The translations under genes were made by a program, and so were the position numbers. A DNA stretch of 64,000 bases, from positions 95,368 through 159,367 of the forward strand of contig CAUSAG010000002.1 of NCBI GenBank assembly GCA_963529665.1, in the 5' to 3' direction. The number at the start of each line of letters is the position of its first letter. The stretch's first letter is position 1. This stretch comes from Kingella_B sp963529665 (GTDB lineage: Bacteria; Pseudomonadota; Gammaproteobacteria; Burkholderiales; Neisseriaceae). Shown here in pieces: positions 51,233 through 60,112 of this stretch. The notes beneath the pieces were generated by a model, which was not told the origin of the DNA, ran no database searches, and was given only the letters and a program-made list of their open reading frames with translations.

Positions 51233-52461
51233 AACCCACCCCTTCGCTCACCCTGCGCCTGTTCACAGGCATCCTGCTTATCGCCACTACCACCGCACTT
51301 TATCGCTGGCAAAAACCTCTGCCCCTATCCGACATCAAAATCATCAACAGCGCCGCCATCAGCCTAGCGGGCTACGCCCTATCCGCGCTATCCATCAACA
51401 AGCTGCTGTATTTCCCCGGCCGCCAAAGCTGGCTCAATATCCTGCCCACCGTGGGCATTGCATACAGCAGCGTGTTTGGCATCGCCGCGCTGTTTTTCGT
51501 TACCTTCTCCAATAGCTTTGTTTTAACCAACGGCATCCTTGCCGCGCTGTTTTTCCTTGCCGATTATCGCCGCCACAGCCGCCGCACGCCGCTGATGGCA
51601 TATATTCCGCTGGGGCGCGCCCGCGAAGCCAGCCAAATCCCCCATGCCCATTGGTTGCAGCTAGACCAAGCCCAGCTGCCGCACAGCGCCATCCAAGCCA
51701 TTGTTGCCGATTTGCACAGCCCCGATTTGGGCGCAACATGGCAGCGCTTTCTCGCCGATTGCACCCTGCGTGGCATCCCTGTTTACAACATCCGCCAAAT
51801 TGAAGAATCGCTCACAGGGCGCGTGAAAATCCGCCATCTTTATGAGAACGATCTCGGCTCGCTGCTGCCGCCGCCTGCTTATATGCTGATTAAGCGCATA
51901 ATGGATTTCGCCCTAATCACCATCAGCCTGCCGCTCACGCTGCCCCTTATGGCACTCACCGCGCTTGCCATTGTGTTAGAAAGCCGCGGCGGCGCGCTGT
52001 TCACACAAAAGCGCATTGGGCAAGGCGGGCGCGAATTCACCATCTACAAATTTCGCAGCATGGCACAAAATTCCGAAGCCAACGGCGCGCAGCTCGCGCA
52101 AATTGGCGATGCCCGCGTAACGCGCGTGGGCAAATTTATCCGCAAAACAAGGCTGGATGAGCTGCCGCAATTTTGGAACATCTTGCGTGGCGATATGAGC
52201 CTTATTGGCCCGCGCCCCGAGCAGCGCGTTTTTGTGGAACAGTTTAACGACAGCATTCCGTTTTACAATTATCGCCACATCGTTAAACCTGGTTTATCGG
52301 GCTGGGCGCAAGTAACCCAAGGCTACGCGGGCAACGAAGACGAAACCCAAATCAAGCTGGAACACGATTTTTACTACATCAAACACTTCTCGCTCTCGTT
52401 AGATATTCTGATTATCTTCAAAACCATCAAAACCATCTTAACGGGATTTGGCGCCAGATAG
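51229..52461 (+). CDS. Polyprenyl-phosphate sugar-1-phosphate transferase (WbaP/WcaJ-like)
   Basis: 410 residues. The N-terminal half has several membrane helices and a soluble domain. The C-terminal ~190 residues are the bacterial sugar transferase domain: KRIMDFALITISLPLTLPLM, LFTQKRIGQGGREFTIYKFR, LPQFWNILRGDMSLIGPRPE and PGLSGWAQVTQGYAG. Such enzymes load the first sugar phosphate onto undecaprenyl phosphate to begin O-antigen, capsule or glycan synthesis at the inner membrane. Coupled to the lipoprotein gene; galE follows after a DUS hairpin. Confidence 0.9.
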   Translation: MKPTPSLTLRLFTGILLIATTTALYRWQKPLPLSDIKIINSAAISLAGYALSALSINKLLYFPGRQSWLNILPTVGIAYSSVFGIAALFFVTFSNSFVLTNGILAALFFLADYRRHSRRTPLMAYIPLGRAREASQIPHAHWLQLDQAQLPHSAIQAIVADLHSPDLGATWQRFLADCTLRGIPVYNIRQIEESLTGRVKIRHLYENDLGSLLPPPAYMLIKRIMDFALITISLPLTLPLMALTALAIVLESRGGALFTQKRIGQGGREFTIYKFRSMAQNSEANGAQLAQIGDARVTRVGKFIRKTRLDELPQFWNILRGDMSLIGPRPEQRVFVEQFNDSIPFYNYRHIVKPGLSGWAQVTQGYAGNEDETQIKLEHDFYYIKHFSLSLDILIIFKTIKTILTGFGAR

Positions 52462-52516
52462 GCAGTAGGCAGCCTGAAACCATTAGGCAGCCTGAAAATC
52501 CCATAAACCAAACACC

Positions 52517-52550
52517 CAAAGGCAGCCTGAAACCCATTTTTCAGGCTGCC
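52517..52550. terminator. Inverted DUS pair before galE
   Basis: AAAGGCAGCCTGAAAC/TTTTTCAGGCTGCCC with a very short loop; two further single DUS lie just upstream. Confidence 0.6.
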
Positions 52551-52581
52551 CATCCCCCCAACCCAACCACAAGGACTCCCC

Positions 52582-53598
52582 ATGAACATCCTCATCACAG
52601 GCGGCGCAGGCTACATCGGCAGCCACACCGCCGTTGAACTCATCAACGCAGGACACACCGTCATCATCCTAGACAACTACGAAAACTCATCGCCCAAAGT
52701 GTTGCAACGCATCCAAGAAATCACAGGCGTTGCCCCCGTGTTCTATCAAGGCGACATTCGCGACCGCAGCATCCTGCAAAAAATCTTCGCCGAACACAAA
52801 ATCCACAGCGTTTTGCATTGCGCCGCACTCAAAGCCGTGGGCGAAAGCGTGCGCCAACCCCTGCGCTATTACGACAACAACATCACAGGCAGCCTGATTA
52901 TGCTGGAAGAAATGCAAAAAGCAGGCGTGCACAGCATCGTATTCAGCTCATCCGCCACCGTTTACGGCGACCCCGAAATCGTGCCCATCACCGAAAACAG
53001 CCCCACAGGCGCCACCACCAACCCCTATGGCACATCCAAACACATGATGGAGCGCATGATGCAAGACCACCAACTCGCCGAGCCCGATTGGAGCGTCATC
53101 CTACTGCGCTACTTCAACCCCATCGGTGCACACCCCAGCGGCAAAATCGGCGAACAGCCCAACGGCATCCCCAACAACCTACTGCCCTACGTTTGCCAAG
53201 TCGCCGCCGGCAAGCTCAAAGAACTCGCCGTATTCGGCAACGACTACCCCACCCCAGACGGCACAGGCGTGCGCGACTACATCCACGTTGTCGATTTAGC
53301 CATTGGGCATCTCAAAGCCATAGAACAAAAATCGCAAACCGCAGGCACGCATATCTACAACCTCGGCACAGGGCAAGGCTATTCCGTGCTGGACATCGTG
53401 CACGCCTTTGAAGCCGCATCAGGACAACGCGTGCCCTACGCCATCCACCACCGCCGCGCAGGCGACATCGCCACCTGCTATGCCGACCCTGCCAAAGCCC
53501 AAGCCGAGCTGGGCTGGAAAGCCGAGCGCGACTTGCCTACCATGATGCAAGACGCATGGCGCTGGCAAAGCCAAAACCCCAACGGGTATGACGACTAA
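52582..53598 (+). CDS. galE: UDP-glucose 4-epimerase
   Basis: 338 residues. NAD-binding MNILITGGAGYIGSHTAVEL, catalytic Tyr149 and Lys153 in NPYGTSKHMME, serine in FSSSATVYGDP, and DGTGVRDYIHVVDLAIGH near the substrate loop. It interconverts UDP-glucose and UDP-galactose, supplying galactose for LPS and other glycans, in line with the glycosyltransferase genes nearby. Confidence 0.97.
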   Translation: MNILITGGAGYIGSHTAVELINAGHTVIILDNYENSSPKVLQRIQEITGVAPVFYQGDIRDRSILQKIFAEHKIHSVLHCAALKAVGESVRQPLRYYDNNITGSLIMLEEMQKAGVHSIVFSSSATVYGDPEIVPITENSPTGATTNPYGTSKHMMERMMQDHQLAEPDWSVILLRYFNPIGAHPSGKIGEQPNGIPNNLLPYVCQVAAGKLKELAVFGNDYPTPDGTGVRDYIHVVDLAIGHLKAIEQKSQTAGTHIYNLGTGQGYSVLDIVHAFEAASGQRVPYAIHHRRAGDIATCYADPAKAQAELGWKAERDLPTMMQDAWRWQSQNPNGYDD

Positions 53599-53608
53599 GC
53601 CCCAAACG

Positions 53609-53648
53609 CATTTTCAGGCTGCCTCTATCGCATCAAGGCAGCCTGAAA
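53609..53648. terminator. Inverted DUS pair after galE
   Basis: ATTTTCAGGCTGCC and GGCAGCCTGAAAC around a 15-nt loop, 10 bp downstream of the galE stop. Confidence 0.55.
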
Positions 53649-53698
53649 CCTTCGCAAAATCCTAAAACATTAAAACTGCCGTCATTCCTAAAATCACC

Positions 53699-54292
53699 AT
53701 GCAAACAGAAGAACTCCCCATCCACTTCCCCGCCAAACGCCTCGCCCTCAGCAAAATAGAAGGCACACACCCCAGCCTGCTCATTATCATTCTGCCCGCC
53801 CTGTTGCTGATTGCCGTCGCCAGCATCGCAGGCACGGTTATCCTGTTTAACGACCTCGCAAGCGATTACAAGCATGGCATTATCCTGATGCTCGCGGTGG
53901 CAGCGTTTAGCCTAGGCTATTTTGCTCACCTGCTGCGCCAATATCAACGCAACCGCGCCATTTTGCACGCGCTCAACCGCGCCGATGCCCAACCGTGGAA
54001 ACTGGTCGCGCTATGGGCAGACGTGGCATGGATAAGTGATAAATACAAGAAAATTACCTTTGGCTACACCGCCACCATCAACGGCATGCCACAGCAAATT
54101 ACCTTCGCCGACCGCCCCAACCTTATCCGCTATCGCAACAAATTTCTCGCCATCGCCCCGCGCCACGGCGGCGCGCCCGCGTTGATAGACGACACATTAA
54201 GCACCATTCGCGGCTTAACCCGCGCCGAGCGGCAAGATTTAATCCGCCAAATCCAAGCGTTGCTTGATGCAGAGATGGATGAGGCAGCCTGA
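53699..54292 (+). CDS. Membrane protein of unknown function
   Basis: 197 residues with two central transmembrane helices (SLLIIILPALLLIAVASIAG and GIILMLAVAAFSLGYFAHLL). A ~110-residue soluble part follows, with a beta-rich segment (KITFGYTATINGMPQQITFA) and a helical tail. The coding sequence runs into a DUS at its 3' end. No family recognised. Confidence 0.65.
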   Translation: MQTEELPIHFPAKRLALSKIEGTHPSLLIIILPALLLIAVASIAGTVILFNDLASDYKHGIILMLAVAAFSLGYFAHLLRQYQRNRAILHALNRADAQPWKLVALWADVAWISDKYKKITFGYTATINGMPQQITFADRPNLIRYRNKFLAIAPRHGGAPALIDDTLSTIRGLTRAERQDLIRQIQALLDAEMDEAA

Positions 54293-54301
54293 AAAACCCC
54301 A

Positions 54302-54342
54302 AAGTCGTCTGAAAACAGCATGAGAAGTTTTCAGACGGCCTT
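54302..54342. repeat. Inverted pair of Neisseria-dialect DUS
   Basis: GTCGTCTGAAAA and TTTTCAGACGGCCTT face each other. These are the GCCGTCTGAA-type uptake sequences of Neisseria (left arm AAGTCGTCTGAA, right arm AGGCCGTCTGAA on the minus strand), not the native AGGCAGCCTGAA. They lie between the preceding membrane gene and the SemiSWEET gene. Confidence 0.88.
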
Positions 54343-54427
54343 ACAAATGCCAAAGAACGCGTGCGTGGCAGAGCCACACACCCTACGGCATGCAGGCTAC
54401 GCTTGCTAATCTAGTACAGCCCCTTGT

Positions 54428-54694
54428 TTAAAGCGAAGTCAGAAAAGTCAGAAATCCCAATATCACGCCGACTGCGTTGGGTATAATCAGAATCCAGTCT
54501 TTCCGGGGTTCTTTGCTCCAACCGTACAAAACCCAAATCAGACAGGATGCTGCTGCAAACAGGGGTTGCCACGGCTGCGCCTTTGCCCCTTGCATATTGG
54601 CGATAATTTGGGGGATATAGGCGACAAATACGAAAATACCCATTGCCGCCCCTATGCTGCCGACAAAGGTATTGAATTTTGCCTTGCTTATCAT
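54428..54694 (-). CDS. SemiSWEET-family sugar transporter
   Basis: 88 residues forming one three-helix bundle: FNTFVGSIGAAMGIFVFVAY with the PQ motif AYIPQI, then FAAASCLIWVLYGW and IPNAVGVILGFLTFLTS. SemiSWEETs dimerise to move small sugars or related solutes across the inner membrane. Lower GC than neighbours. It is bordered upstream by variant DUS and downstream by a Neisseria-type DUS pair, suggesting acquisition. Confidence 0.85.
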   Translation of the reverse strand: MISKAKFNTFVGSIGAAMGIFVFVAYIPQIIANMQGAKAQPWQPLFAAASCLIWVLYGWSKEPRKDWILIIPNAVGVILGFLTFLTSL

Positions 54695-55124
54695 GGTGGT
54701 AAGTCTCCTTTGGGGTTTAACGGTTCTGCCGTTGCCGAAACGGCGTTTCAGGCTGCCTTATTGTACCACAAAGGCAGCCCGAAAGACGGATTCCGAATCT
54801 ATATCTCGTTTTGCACGGATGGTCTTGCCGGATATCTGCTGCACCTGTAAAAATCTGCCATTTCGAATAGAAAAACGGCATCGGCGGTTTTCAGACTGCC
54901 TGAAAACCTATCGGACACAGAAAGCAAGCGTAGCCTGCATTGTAGGGTGTGTCGCCCAAGCGACGCACGCGGTTTCCAATCCCCCAAAGGCAGCCTGAAA
55001 AAACCAAAACCGTTTGGCGTTTCCACCAAACGGTTTTTTCTCGGCAATCTACTTTTAACCTCGTTAAAATCTGCGGCTTTCAGGCTGCCATCCCTCCCCA
55101 GTCATCGCATCAAAAATCGTCGCA
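54695..55124. other. Intergenic region with repeats and a terminator
   Basis: Holds a single DUS near 54748, a degenerate DUS (AGGCAGCCCGAA) near 54772, a DUS-like palindrome near 54890, an AAGCGTAGCCTGC element with a GTGTGTCG/CGACGCACG palindrome like those heading the Rhs modules (about 54922-54973), and the terminator below. No gene seen. Confidence 0.65.
55006..55039. terminator. Rho-independent terminator
   Basis: A perfect 12-bp stem AAAACCGTTTGG/CCAAACGGTTTT, 8-nt loop and a T-run. It is a close copy of the terminator at 27715-27747, so this stem is itself a recurring element. Confidence 0.75.
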
Positions 55125-55883
55125 TCAAAAATGATGCACAATCAATTTTTTCCCTTTGCAATCCAACACATCCACTTCCATATTAAACGCCGCCTGAATA
55201 TTCGGCACAGTAAACACTTCATCAGGGCAGCCTGAAAACAACACCTGCCCCTGCTTCATGGCAACCACATGGTCGGCATAAGCCGCCGCCATGTTGATGT
55301 CGTGCAACACCACAATAATCGTGCGCTGCTGGCTGTGCGCCAATTGACGCAGCAATTGCATCAGGTTGCGCGCGTAATACATATCCAAATTATTCAGCGG
55401 CTCATCCAGCAACACATACTCGGTGGACTGGCAAAACACCATCGCAATCAGCGCGCGTTGGCGCTGCCCGCCCGAAAGCTCGGTTAAATAGCGGTGCGCC
55501 AAATCTTGCAGCTGAAATTCCACCAGCGCGTTGTCCACAATCGCTTGGTCTTCGGCGGTGGGCTGCCCTTGGTGATAAGGATAGCGCCCAAACAGCAGCA
55601 AATCGCGCACGGCAATGCGGCTGTGGATGCTGTTTTCCTGCGTCAAAATCGCCAGCATCTTGGCAACTTCGGCGGTGGGCGTGCTGGCAAGGTCGCGCCC
55701 GTTGTAAGCAATGCTGCCTGAAACCAGCGGGCGCAAGCGTGCCATAAACGACAACAGCGTGGATTTGCCCGCGCCGTTTGCGCCAATCAGCGCCGTGATG
55801 CCGCCTTGCGGAATATCCAGCGAAACATTATTCAAAATGGTTTGATGGTTGATTTGATGGGATACGTTTTCAATCTTAATCAT
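55125..55883 (-). CDS. Ferric-siderophore ABC transporter ATP-binding protein
   Basis: 252 residues: Walker A LIGANGAGKSTLLSF, Q-loop LAILTQENSIHSR, signature ELSGGQRQRALIA, Walker B VLLDEPLNNLD and the switch histidine in VLHDINMAAAYAD. This subtype (FecE/CeuD-like) powers siderophore import. It is the last gene of the minus-strand fet-like locus and would be the FetE counterpart. Confidence 0.9.
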   Translation of the reverse strand: MIKIENVSHQINHQTILNNVSLDIPQGGITALIGANGAGKSTLLSFMARLRPLVSGSIAYNGRDLASTPTAEVAKMLAILTQENSIHSRIAVRDLLLFGRYPYHQGQPTAEDQAIVDNALVEFQLQDLAHRYLTELSGGQRQRALIAMVFCQSTEYVLLDEPLNNLDMYYARNLMQLLRQLAHSQQRTIIVVLHDINMAAAYADHVVAMKQGQVLFSGCPDEVFTVPNIQAAFNMEVDVLDCKGKKLIVHHF

Positions 55884-55962
55884 ATTAGGCTACCAAAATC
55901 ATACAGCGCACCACATGGATGCGCCGTGCAGAAAATAAATAATGGAACAGCAAAGCGCGTTT

Positions 55963-56916
55963 TCAGGCTGCCTTGCCCTTTTTCAACACCAGCCACAAAA
56001 ACACCAAGCCGCCCGCAAATTCAATCACCACGCTCAACACCGCCTTCATGCCCAGCAAGTGTTCAAACACCGCCTGCCCCAACACCAGCATAATCGCCGC
56101 GGTTAAAAACGCAATCGGCAAGCGAATGCTGTGTTTCAGGCTGCCTGAAAACGCATTAGTCAGCGCGCACACCAGCAGCCCAAAAAAACTCACCACGCCC
56201 ACCGTTGCCGTGGCAGAAGCCACCAGCAGCGCAATCCAAAACAAAATCCACAGCGTGTGGCGCTGATAATGAATGCCCAAATTGATGACTTGATCGCGCC
56301 CAAGCAAATGCACATCCAAGCGATAACGCTCGCGCCATAAAAACGGCACGCTAATCAGCATCAACACGCTGCTATACGCCAGCATTTGCGTATTCACGCT
56401 ATTGAAGCTGGCAAAGGTTGCCGATTGCGCCACGGCAAATTCTTCGGGGTCAATCAGCCGTTGCAGCAAGCTAGACAAGCTGCGAAACAGCACGCCAAAC
56501 ACCACGCCGATTAAAATCATCCGCGCCAAATCGCGCCCGCTTTGTTTGAGCAACAGGCTAAACAGCAGCAGCGAGCCGCCCAGCATCGCGCCCAATTCCA
56601 AAGAAAACTTGCCTAAGGGCGCAATTTGCGCGTAGCCCAACCCGCCGAGCGTGGCAACCAGCGCCGTTTGCAAAAAGATATACAGCGAATCAAAGCCCAA
56701 AATAGACGGCGTGAGAATCGGATTGTTGGTAATCGTTTGAAACAGCAGAGTGGACACGCCCACGGCATAAGCCACCAGCAGCAAAGCCGCCAGCTTTTTG
56801 CCGCGCAGTTGCAACACAAATTCCCACGAGCCTTGCGCCTGCCAAGTTAAAAACAACGCAGCAGAAGCAATCAGCGTGGCGGATAAAATCAGAATAATTT
56901 TTGTGGATTGAGACAT
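55963..56916 (-). CDS. Iron-siderophore ABC transporter permease (second)
   Basis: 317 residues from the ATG at 56916 (MSQSTKIILILSATLIASAA). About nine membrane helices of the FecCD family, with LRGKKLAALLLVAYAVGVST replacing the usual R-PR start motif and GVVSFFGLLVCALTNAF as the cytoplasmic coupling loop. It forms a heterodimer with the product of the next upstream permease gene. A compact DUS palindrome is in frame (FSGSLKH). Confidence 0.87.
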   Translation of the reverse strand: MSQSTKIILILSATLIASAALFLTWQAQGSWEFVLQLRGKKLAALLLVAYAVGVSTLLFQTITNNPILTPSILGFDSLYIFLQTALVATLGGLGYAQIAPLGKFSLELGAMLGGSLLLFSLLLKQSGRDLARMILIGVVFGVLFRSLSSLLQRLIDPEEFAVAQSATFASFNSVNTQMLAYSSVLMLISVPFLWRERYRLDVHLLGRDQVINLGIHYQRHTLWILFWIALLVASATATVGVVSFFGLLVCALTNAFSGSLKHSIRLPIAFLTAAIMLVLGQAVFEHLLGMKAVLSVVIEFAGGLVFLWLVLKKGKAA

Positions 56917-57006
56917 AACTAAGCATCTATGCGCCCAAATGGCGCGGGTTGGTTTGGGATGATGAAACAAAAACGCCAGCCTAATTTTCAGGCTGTCTAT
57001 AAAACG

Positions 57007-57969
57007 CTAACCGCGCTGTGGTGCGCGCAGCAACAGCAAAAACAACACCGTGCCCACCACGCCAAACACCGTTGCCACGGGAATTTCAAACGGAAACACA
57101 ATCAGCCGCCCAATCAAATCGCACACCAGCACCAACACTGCGCCCAGCAACGCCACCGCAGGCAAGCTGGCGCGCAGTTTATCCCCCAGCAAGCGGCTGG
57201 CAATATTGGGCACCACCAAGCCGATAAACGGAATATTGCCCACCGTAACCACCACTAAAGCCATAATCAGCGCCACAATCAGCAGCCCTGCCCACAGCAC
57301 CGCATCGCGGTTGAGCCCTAAATTCGCCGCCACGCTATCGCCCAAGCCGATAATCGTGAGCTGATCGGCGATGATGTAGGCAAACAGAGCCAATGCGCCC
57401 GTTGCCCACAATAGCTCATAGCGCCCCAACAACACGCCCGAAAAATCGCCGCTTTGCCACACATTCAGCATCTGCAACATCTCGGTTTCATACGCAATAA
57501 ACGTGGCCACCGCATCAATCACACCGCCAAAAATAATGCCCACCAAGGGCACCAGCAATTGCGCCGATGGCGGCAAGCGGCGCGACAACGCCATAAACGC
57601 CAGCATCCCCAACAACGCAGCAACCGCAGCAACGCTCATTTTCAGCAACAACGCGGCAGAAGGCGCAAACAACGCCATCAACAGCAAGCCCAGCGCCGCC
57701 GATTGGCTCGCGCCCACCATAGAAGGCTCAACAAATCGGTTTTTCAACAAAATTTGCATAATCGTGCCCGCCACTGCCATAGACGCGCCCACCAACACAA
57801 TGGCAAAGGTGCGCGGCAGGCGGCTGATAATGAGCAAGCGGCTGCTATCGTTCAGGCTGCCTGAAAGCAAATCCGCCCAATGAAAATTCGCCACCCCAAC
57901 AGATAGGCTGGCAATAAACAACACGACTACAAGGAGCAAGGAGAGAGAATAGAGAATTTTGGGAGTCAT
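57007..57969 (-). CDS. Iron-siderophore ABC transporter permease (first)
   Basis: 320 residues from the ATG at 57969 (MTPKILYSLSLLLVVVLFIA). FecCD motifs are SRLPRTFAIVLVGASMAVAG (R-PR..A...G), VEPSMVGASQSAALG, and GNIPFIGLVVPNIASRLLGD as the coupling loop. It makes the inner-membrane channel for ferric siderophore with the following permease. A DUS is in frame as LSGSLND. Confidence 0.9.
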   Translation of the reverse strand: MTPKILYSLSLLLVVVLFIASLSVGVANFHWADLLSGSLNDSSRLLIISRLPRTFAIVLVGASMAVAGTIMQILLKNRFVEPSMVGASQSAALGLLLMALFAPSAALLLKMSVAAVAALLGMLAFMALSRRLPPSAQLLVPLVGIIFGGVIDAVATFIAYETEMLQMLNVWQSGDFSGVLLGRYELLWATGALALFAYIIADQLTIIGLGDSVAANLGLNRDAVLWAGLLIVALIMALVVVTVGNIPFIGLVVPNIASRLLGDKLRASLPAVALLGAVLVLVCDLIGRLIVFPFEIPVATVFGVVGTVLFLLLLRAPQRG

Positions 57970-58100
57970 TTTGAATCTAGGTTTCTGGTTTTCAGGCTGC
58001 CTATATGGCTTGATGATATGGGAACAAGGGCGCGGCAGCTTTGCCATGAACAATCTTGTCAACAATCTTGTTAACAATTTTATGCGAACGCAATGGCACG

Positions 58101-58416
58101 CTAAGCGGCAGCCTGAAAACGCACTTCATCCACGCGCCCTGTGCCCACGCACCGACCCGCTTCCATAATCGCGAATACCGCCCCACGCTGCAACAGCGGA
58201 GAATAATCCACATCAAACAACGGCTTCTGCAACCACCACATCTTGATGGGCAGCAGATACTTCGCCGCAGGTAAATTCCACGCCCAAATATTCGCCTGAA
58301 TTATCGGCAACAAAATGTGGGCGATAGCAAGTGGCGGCGTAATCAATCAGCGGCAGCCTGAAGACCTTGTTGGTGAAACGGATGGTGCAAAGCAGGGTAA
58401 ACGGTGGTATCGGCAT
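58101..58416 (-). pseudogene. Small frameshifted gene resembling an EF-Tu C-terminal-type beta-barrel
   Basis: From the ATG at 58416 the frame reads MPIPPFTLLCTIRFTNKVFR, ATCYRPHFVADNSGEYLGVE and HQDVVVAEA, then stops. The next frame goes on LFDVDYSPLLQRGAVFAIME, AGRCVGTGRVDEV to 58101, so one frameshift lies near 58210-58225. The combined ~104 residues, with Y.P.F......YLGV.F and G..F.IMEGGR.VG.G.V-like patterns, recall the beta-barrel domain of EF-Tu. Its ATG overlaps the stop of the exported-protein gene at 58416. Function unknown. Confidence 0.6.
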
Positions 58417-58790
58417 TATTTCGGTGTTTCGTCTAAAAAATCGTCTAAATAACGCTTGCCGTCGTTATCCAGCGTGGCGCGCAGTTCGCGCAGGCGGGCA
58501 AACAGCGCAGCTTTTTCGGCGGTGGTGAGCGTGTGTCCATGGTTGTCGGTTAGGCGGTTGTAAGCAGGCGTGCCTTGCGCTTCTAGGCTGCGGTGGCGCA
58601 GATAGCTGCGTTTTGCGCCTGATGCGGTTTGGGTTTGCAGCAGCATACTGCCGCCGTCTGCGGCGATGGGGCTGTCGTCCATCAAAATGGCGGTGGGTAG
58701 GTTGTCTTTGGGCATGGCTTTATTTTTGGGCGCCTGGGCGAAGGCAATGGAAGCCAACAGGGCAAGCAGTAGTGGGAATAAACGTTGCAT
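58416..58790 (-). CDS. Exported protein of unknown function in the fet-like locus
   Basis: 124 residues from the ATG at 58790, with signal peptide MQRLFPLLLALLASIAFAQA. The mature part is charged, with LTTAEKAALFARLRELRATL and DNDGKRYLDDFLDETPK. Overlaps the next gene by one base (TAATG). The position between the siderophore-binding lipoprotein and the permeases hints at an iron-related role, but no family is recognised. Confidence 0.65.
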   Translation of the reverse strand: MQRLFPLLLALLASIAFAQAPKNKAMPKDNLPTAILMDDSPIAADGGSMLLQTQTASGAKRSYLRHRSLEAQGTPAYNRLTDNHGHTLTTAEKAALFARLRELRATLDNDGKRYLDDFLDETPK

Positions 58791-58796
58791 GGGGTT

Positions 58797-58856
58797 TTCA
58801 GGCTGCCTTTTGTAAGAAATACTTTTGCGACGCACTAAAAGGCAGCCTGAAAAAGG
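58797..58856. repeat. Inverted DUS pair in the fetB-exported-protein gap
   Basis: TTTTCAGGCTGCCTTTT and AAAAGGCAGCCTGAAAA about 26 bp apart; may attenuate transcription between the binding protein gene and the downstream genes. Confidence 0.5.
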
Positions 58857-58933
58857 TTCTCTGCTACGGATTGCGGTTGGCATCGCACCAACCATTCAAC
58901 CCACAGCAATCCTTTTTTCAGGCTGCCTTAATG

Positions 58934-59938
58934 CTATTTGGCTTTTTTAAACGCTTCGGCAGCTTGCGTGGCAACGGTTTTCAATTGTTGCGCGCCGCCT
59001 GCGGCAAGATAAGCGCTGCTGTCCAAATACACCACCTGCCCTTTTTTCCATGCGGCGCTTTCTGCCACGATGGGGTTGTTCAACACATCTTGCGCGGCTT
59101 TGCCTTCTTCGCCAATGGCGGCGGTGCGGTCTAGCACAAACAGCCAATCGGGGTTTTTCTCTTTAATGTATTCAAACGAAATCGGCATGCCGTGCGAGCC
59201 TTCTTTCATGCTGCTGTCCACAGGTTCTAGCCCGATGTCGTGATGCAGCCAGCCGCCCAAGCGCGAGCCTGGGCTTTGCGCCGACAATTTGCCGCCGCTC
59301 ACAATAATCACCAAGCCTTTGCCCTTGCCTTGCGCGGCGGTGCGGGCTTCATCAAAGGCTTTGTCAATATCGGCTTTCAGCTTATCTGCTTCGGCTTGTT
59401 TGCCAAAAATTTGCGCGTAAGCATCAATGCGCTCTTTGGTGCTTTCGCGCATGTTTTTGGTGTCCGCCGTCATTTCAATGGTGGGCGCCAATTCGTTTAG
59501 CTGTTGCGCGGCTTTGTTGGTGCGGCTGCCGATGATAATCAGCTGCGGTTTAAACGCGCCCAGCGCTTCATAATTCGGTTCAAACAGCGTGCCAACGTGT
59601 TGCGCCTTGTCAAACGCGCCTTGCAGATAAGGCAGCATGGATTTGTCCACGGTTGCGCCAACGGGCACGCCCAATGCGGTGAGCGTGTCCAGCGCGCCTA
59701 AATCATACACGGCAACATTTTGCGGATTTTTCGGCACAACGGCATCGCCGCGCACGGTTTTCACGGTTACTTTTTCGCCTTGAATATCATGCGGCTTTAA
59801 GGGCGAATAATCGGGCTTGTCCGATTTGTCTTGCGCTTGCGAAGCGGCGGCTTGGCTAGCTTGGTTAGCTTGTTGTTGCGAAGGATTGCACGCGGTGAGC
59901 GCAGCAAGGGTGAAAAGTGCGATTAAAGAGTGTTTCAT
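58934..59938 (-). CDS. fetB: Ferric-siderophore-binding periplasmic lipoprotein (FetB-like)
   Basis: 334 residues with lipobox LTAC, then a Q/A/S-rich tether. The class III binding domain is NVAVYDLGALDTLTALGVPV, LFEPNYEALGAFKPQLIIIG, SPGSRLGGWLHHDIGLEPVD and NPDWLFVLDRTAAIG. This subfamily (FetB, FatB, CeuE, VctP) captures ferric enterobactin-type or catecholate complexes and hands them to the permeases. It lies just downstream of fetA, as in Neisseria. Confidence 0.85.
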   Translation of the reverse strand: MKHSLIALFTLAALTACNPSQQQANQASQAAASQAQDKSDKPDYSPLKPHDIQGEKVTVKTVRGDAVVPKNPQNVAVYDLGALDTLTALGVPVGATVDKSMLPYLQGAFDKAQHVGTLFEPNYEALGAFKPQLIIIGSRTNKAAQQLNELAPTIEMTADTKNMRESTKERIDAYAQIFGKQAEADKLKADIDKAFDEARTAAQGKGKGLVIIVSGGKLSAQSPGSRLGGWLHHDIGLEPVDSSMKEGSHGMPISFEYIKEKNPDWLFVLDRTAAIGEEGKAAQDVLNNPIVAESAAWKKGQVVYLDSSAYLAAGGAQQLKTVATQAAEAFKKAK

Positions 59939-60112
59939 GAGATTGATTCCGATTTTAGGAAAAGAAAAAGGCGCGATTTTAACAGTTTCAGGCTGCCTAA
60001 GCGGTTAATCAGCGCCTTTTTTGTGAACAAAATAATCGGCAAGGCTGGGCAACTCTTTTTCAGGCAGCCTGAAAACGATATTTCAACAGCCCTACCAAAC
60101 GCGCATTAAGCG

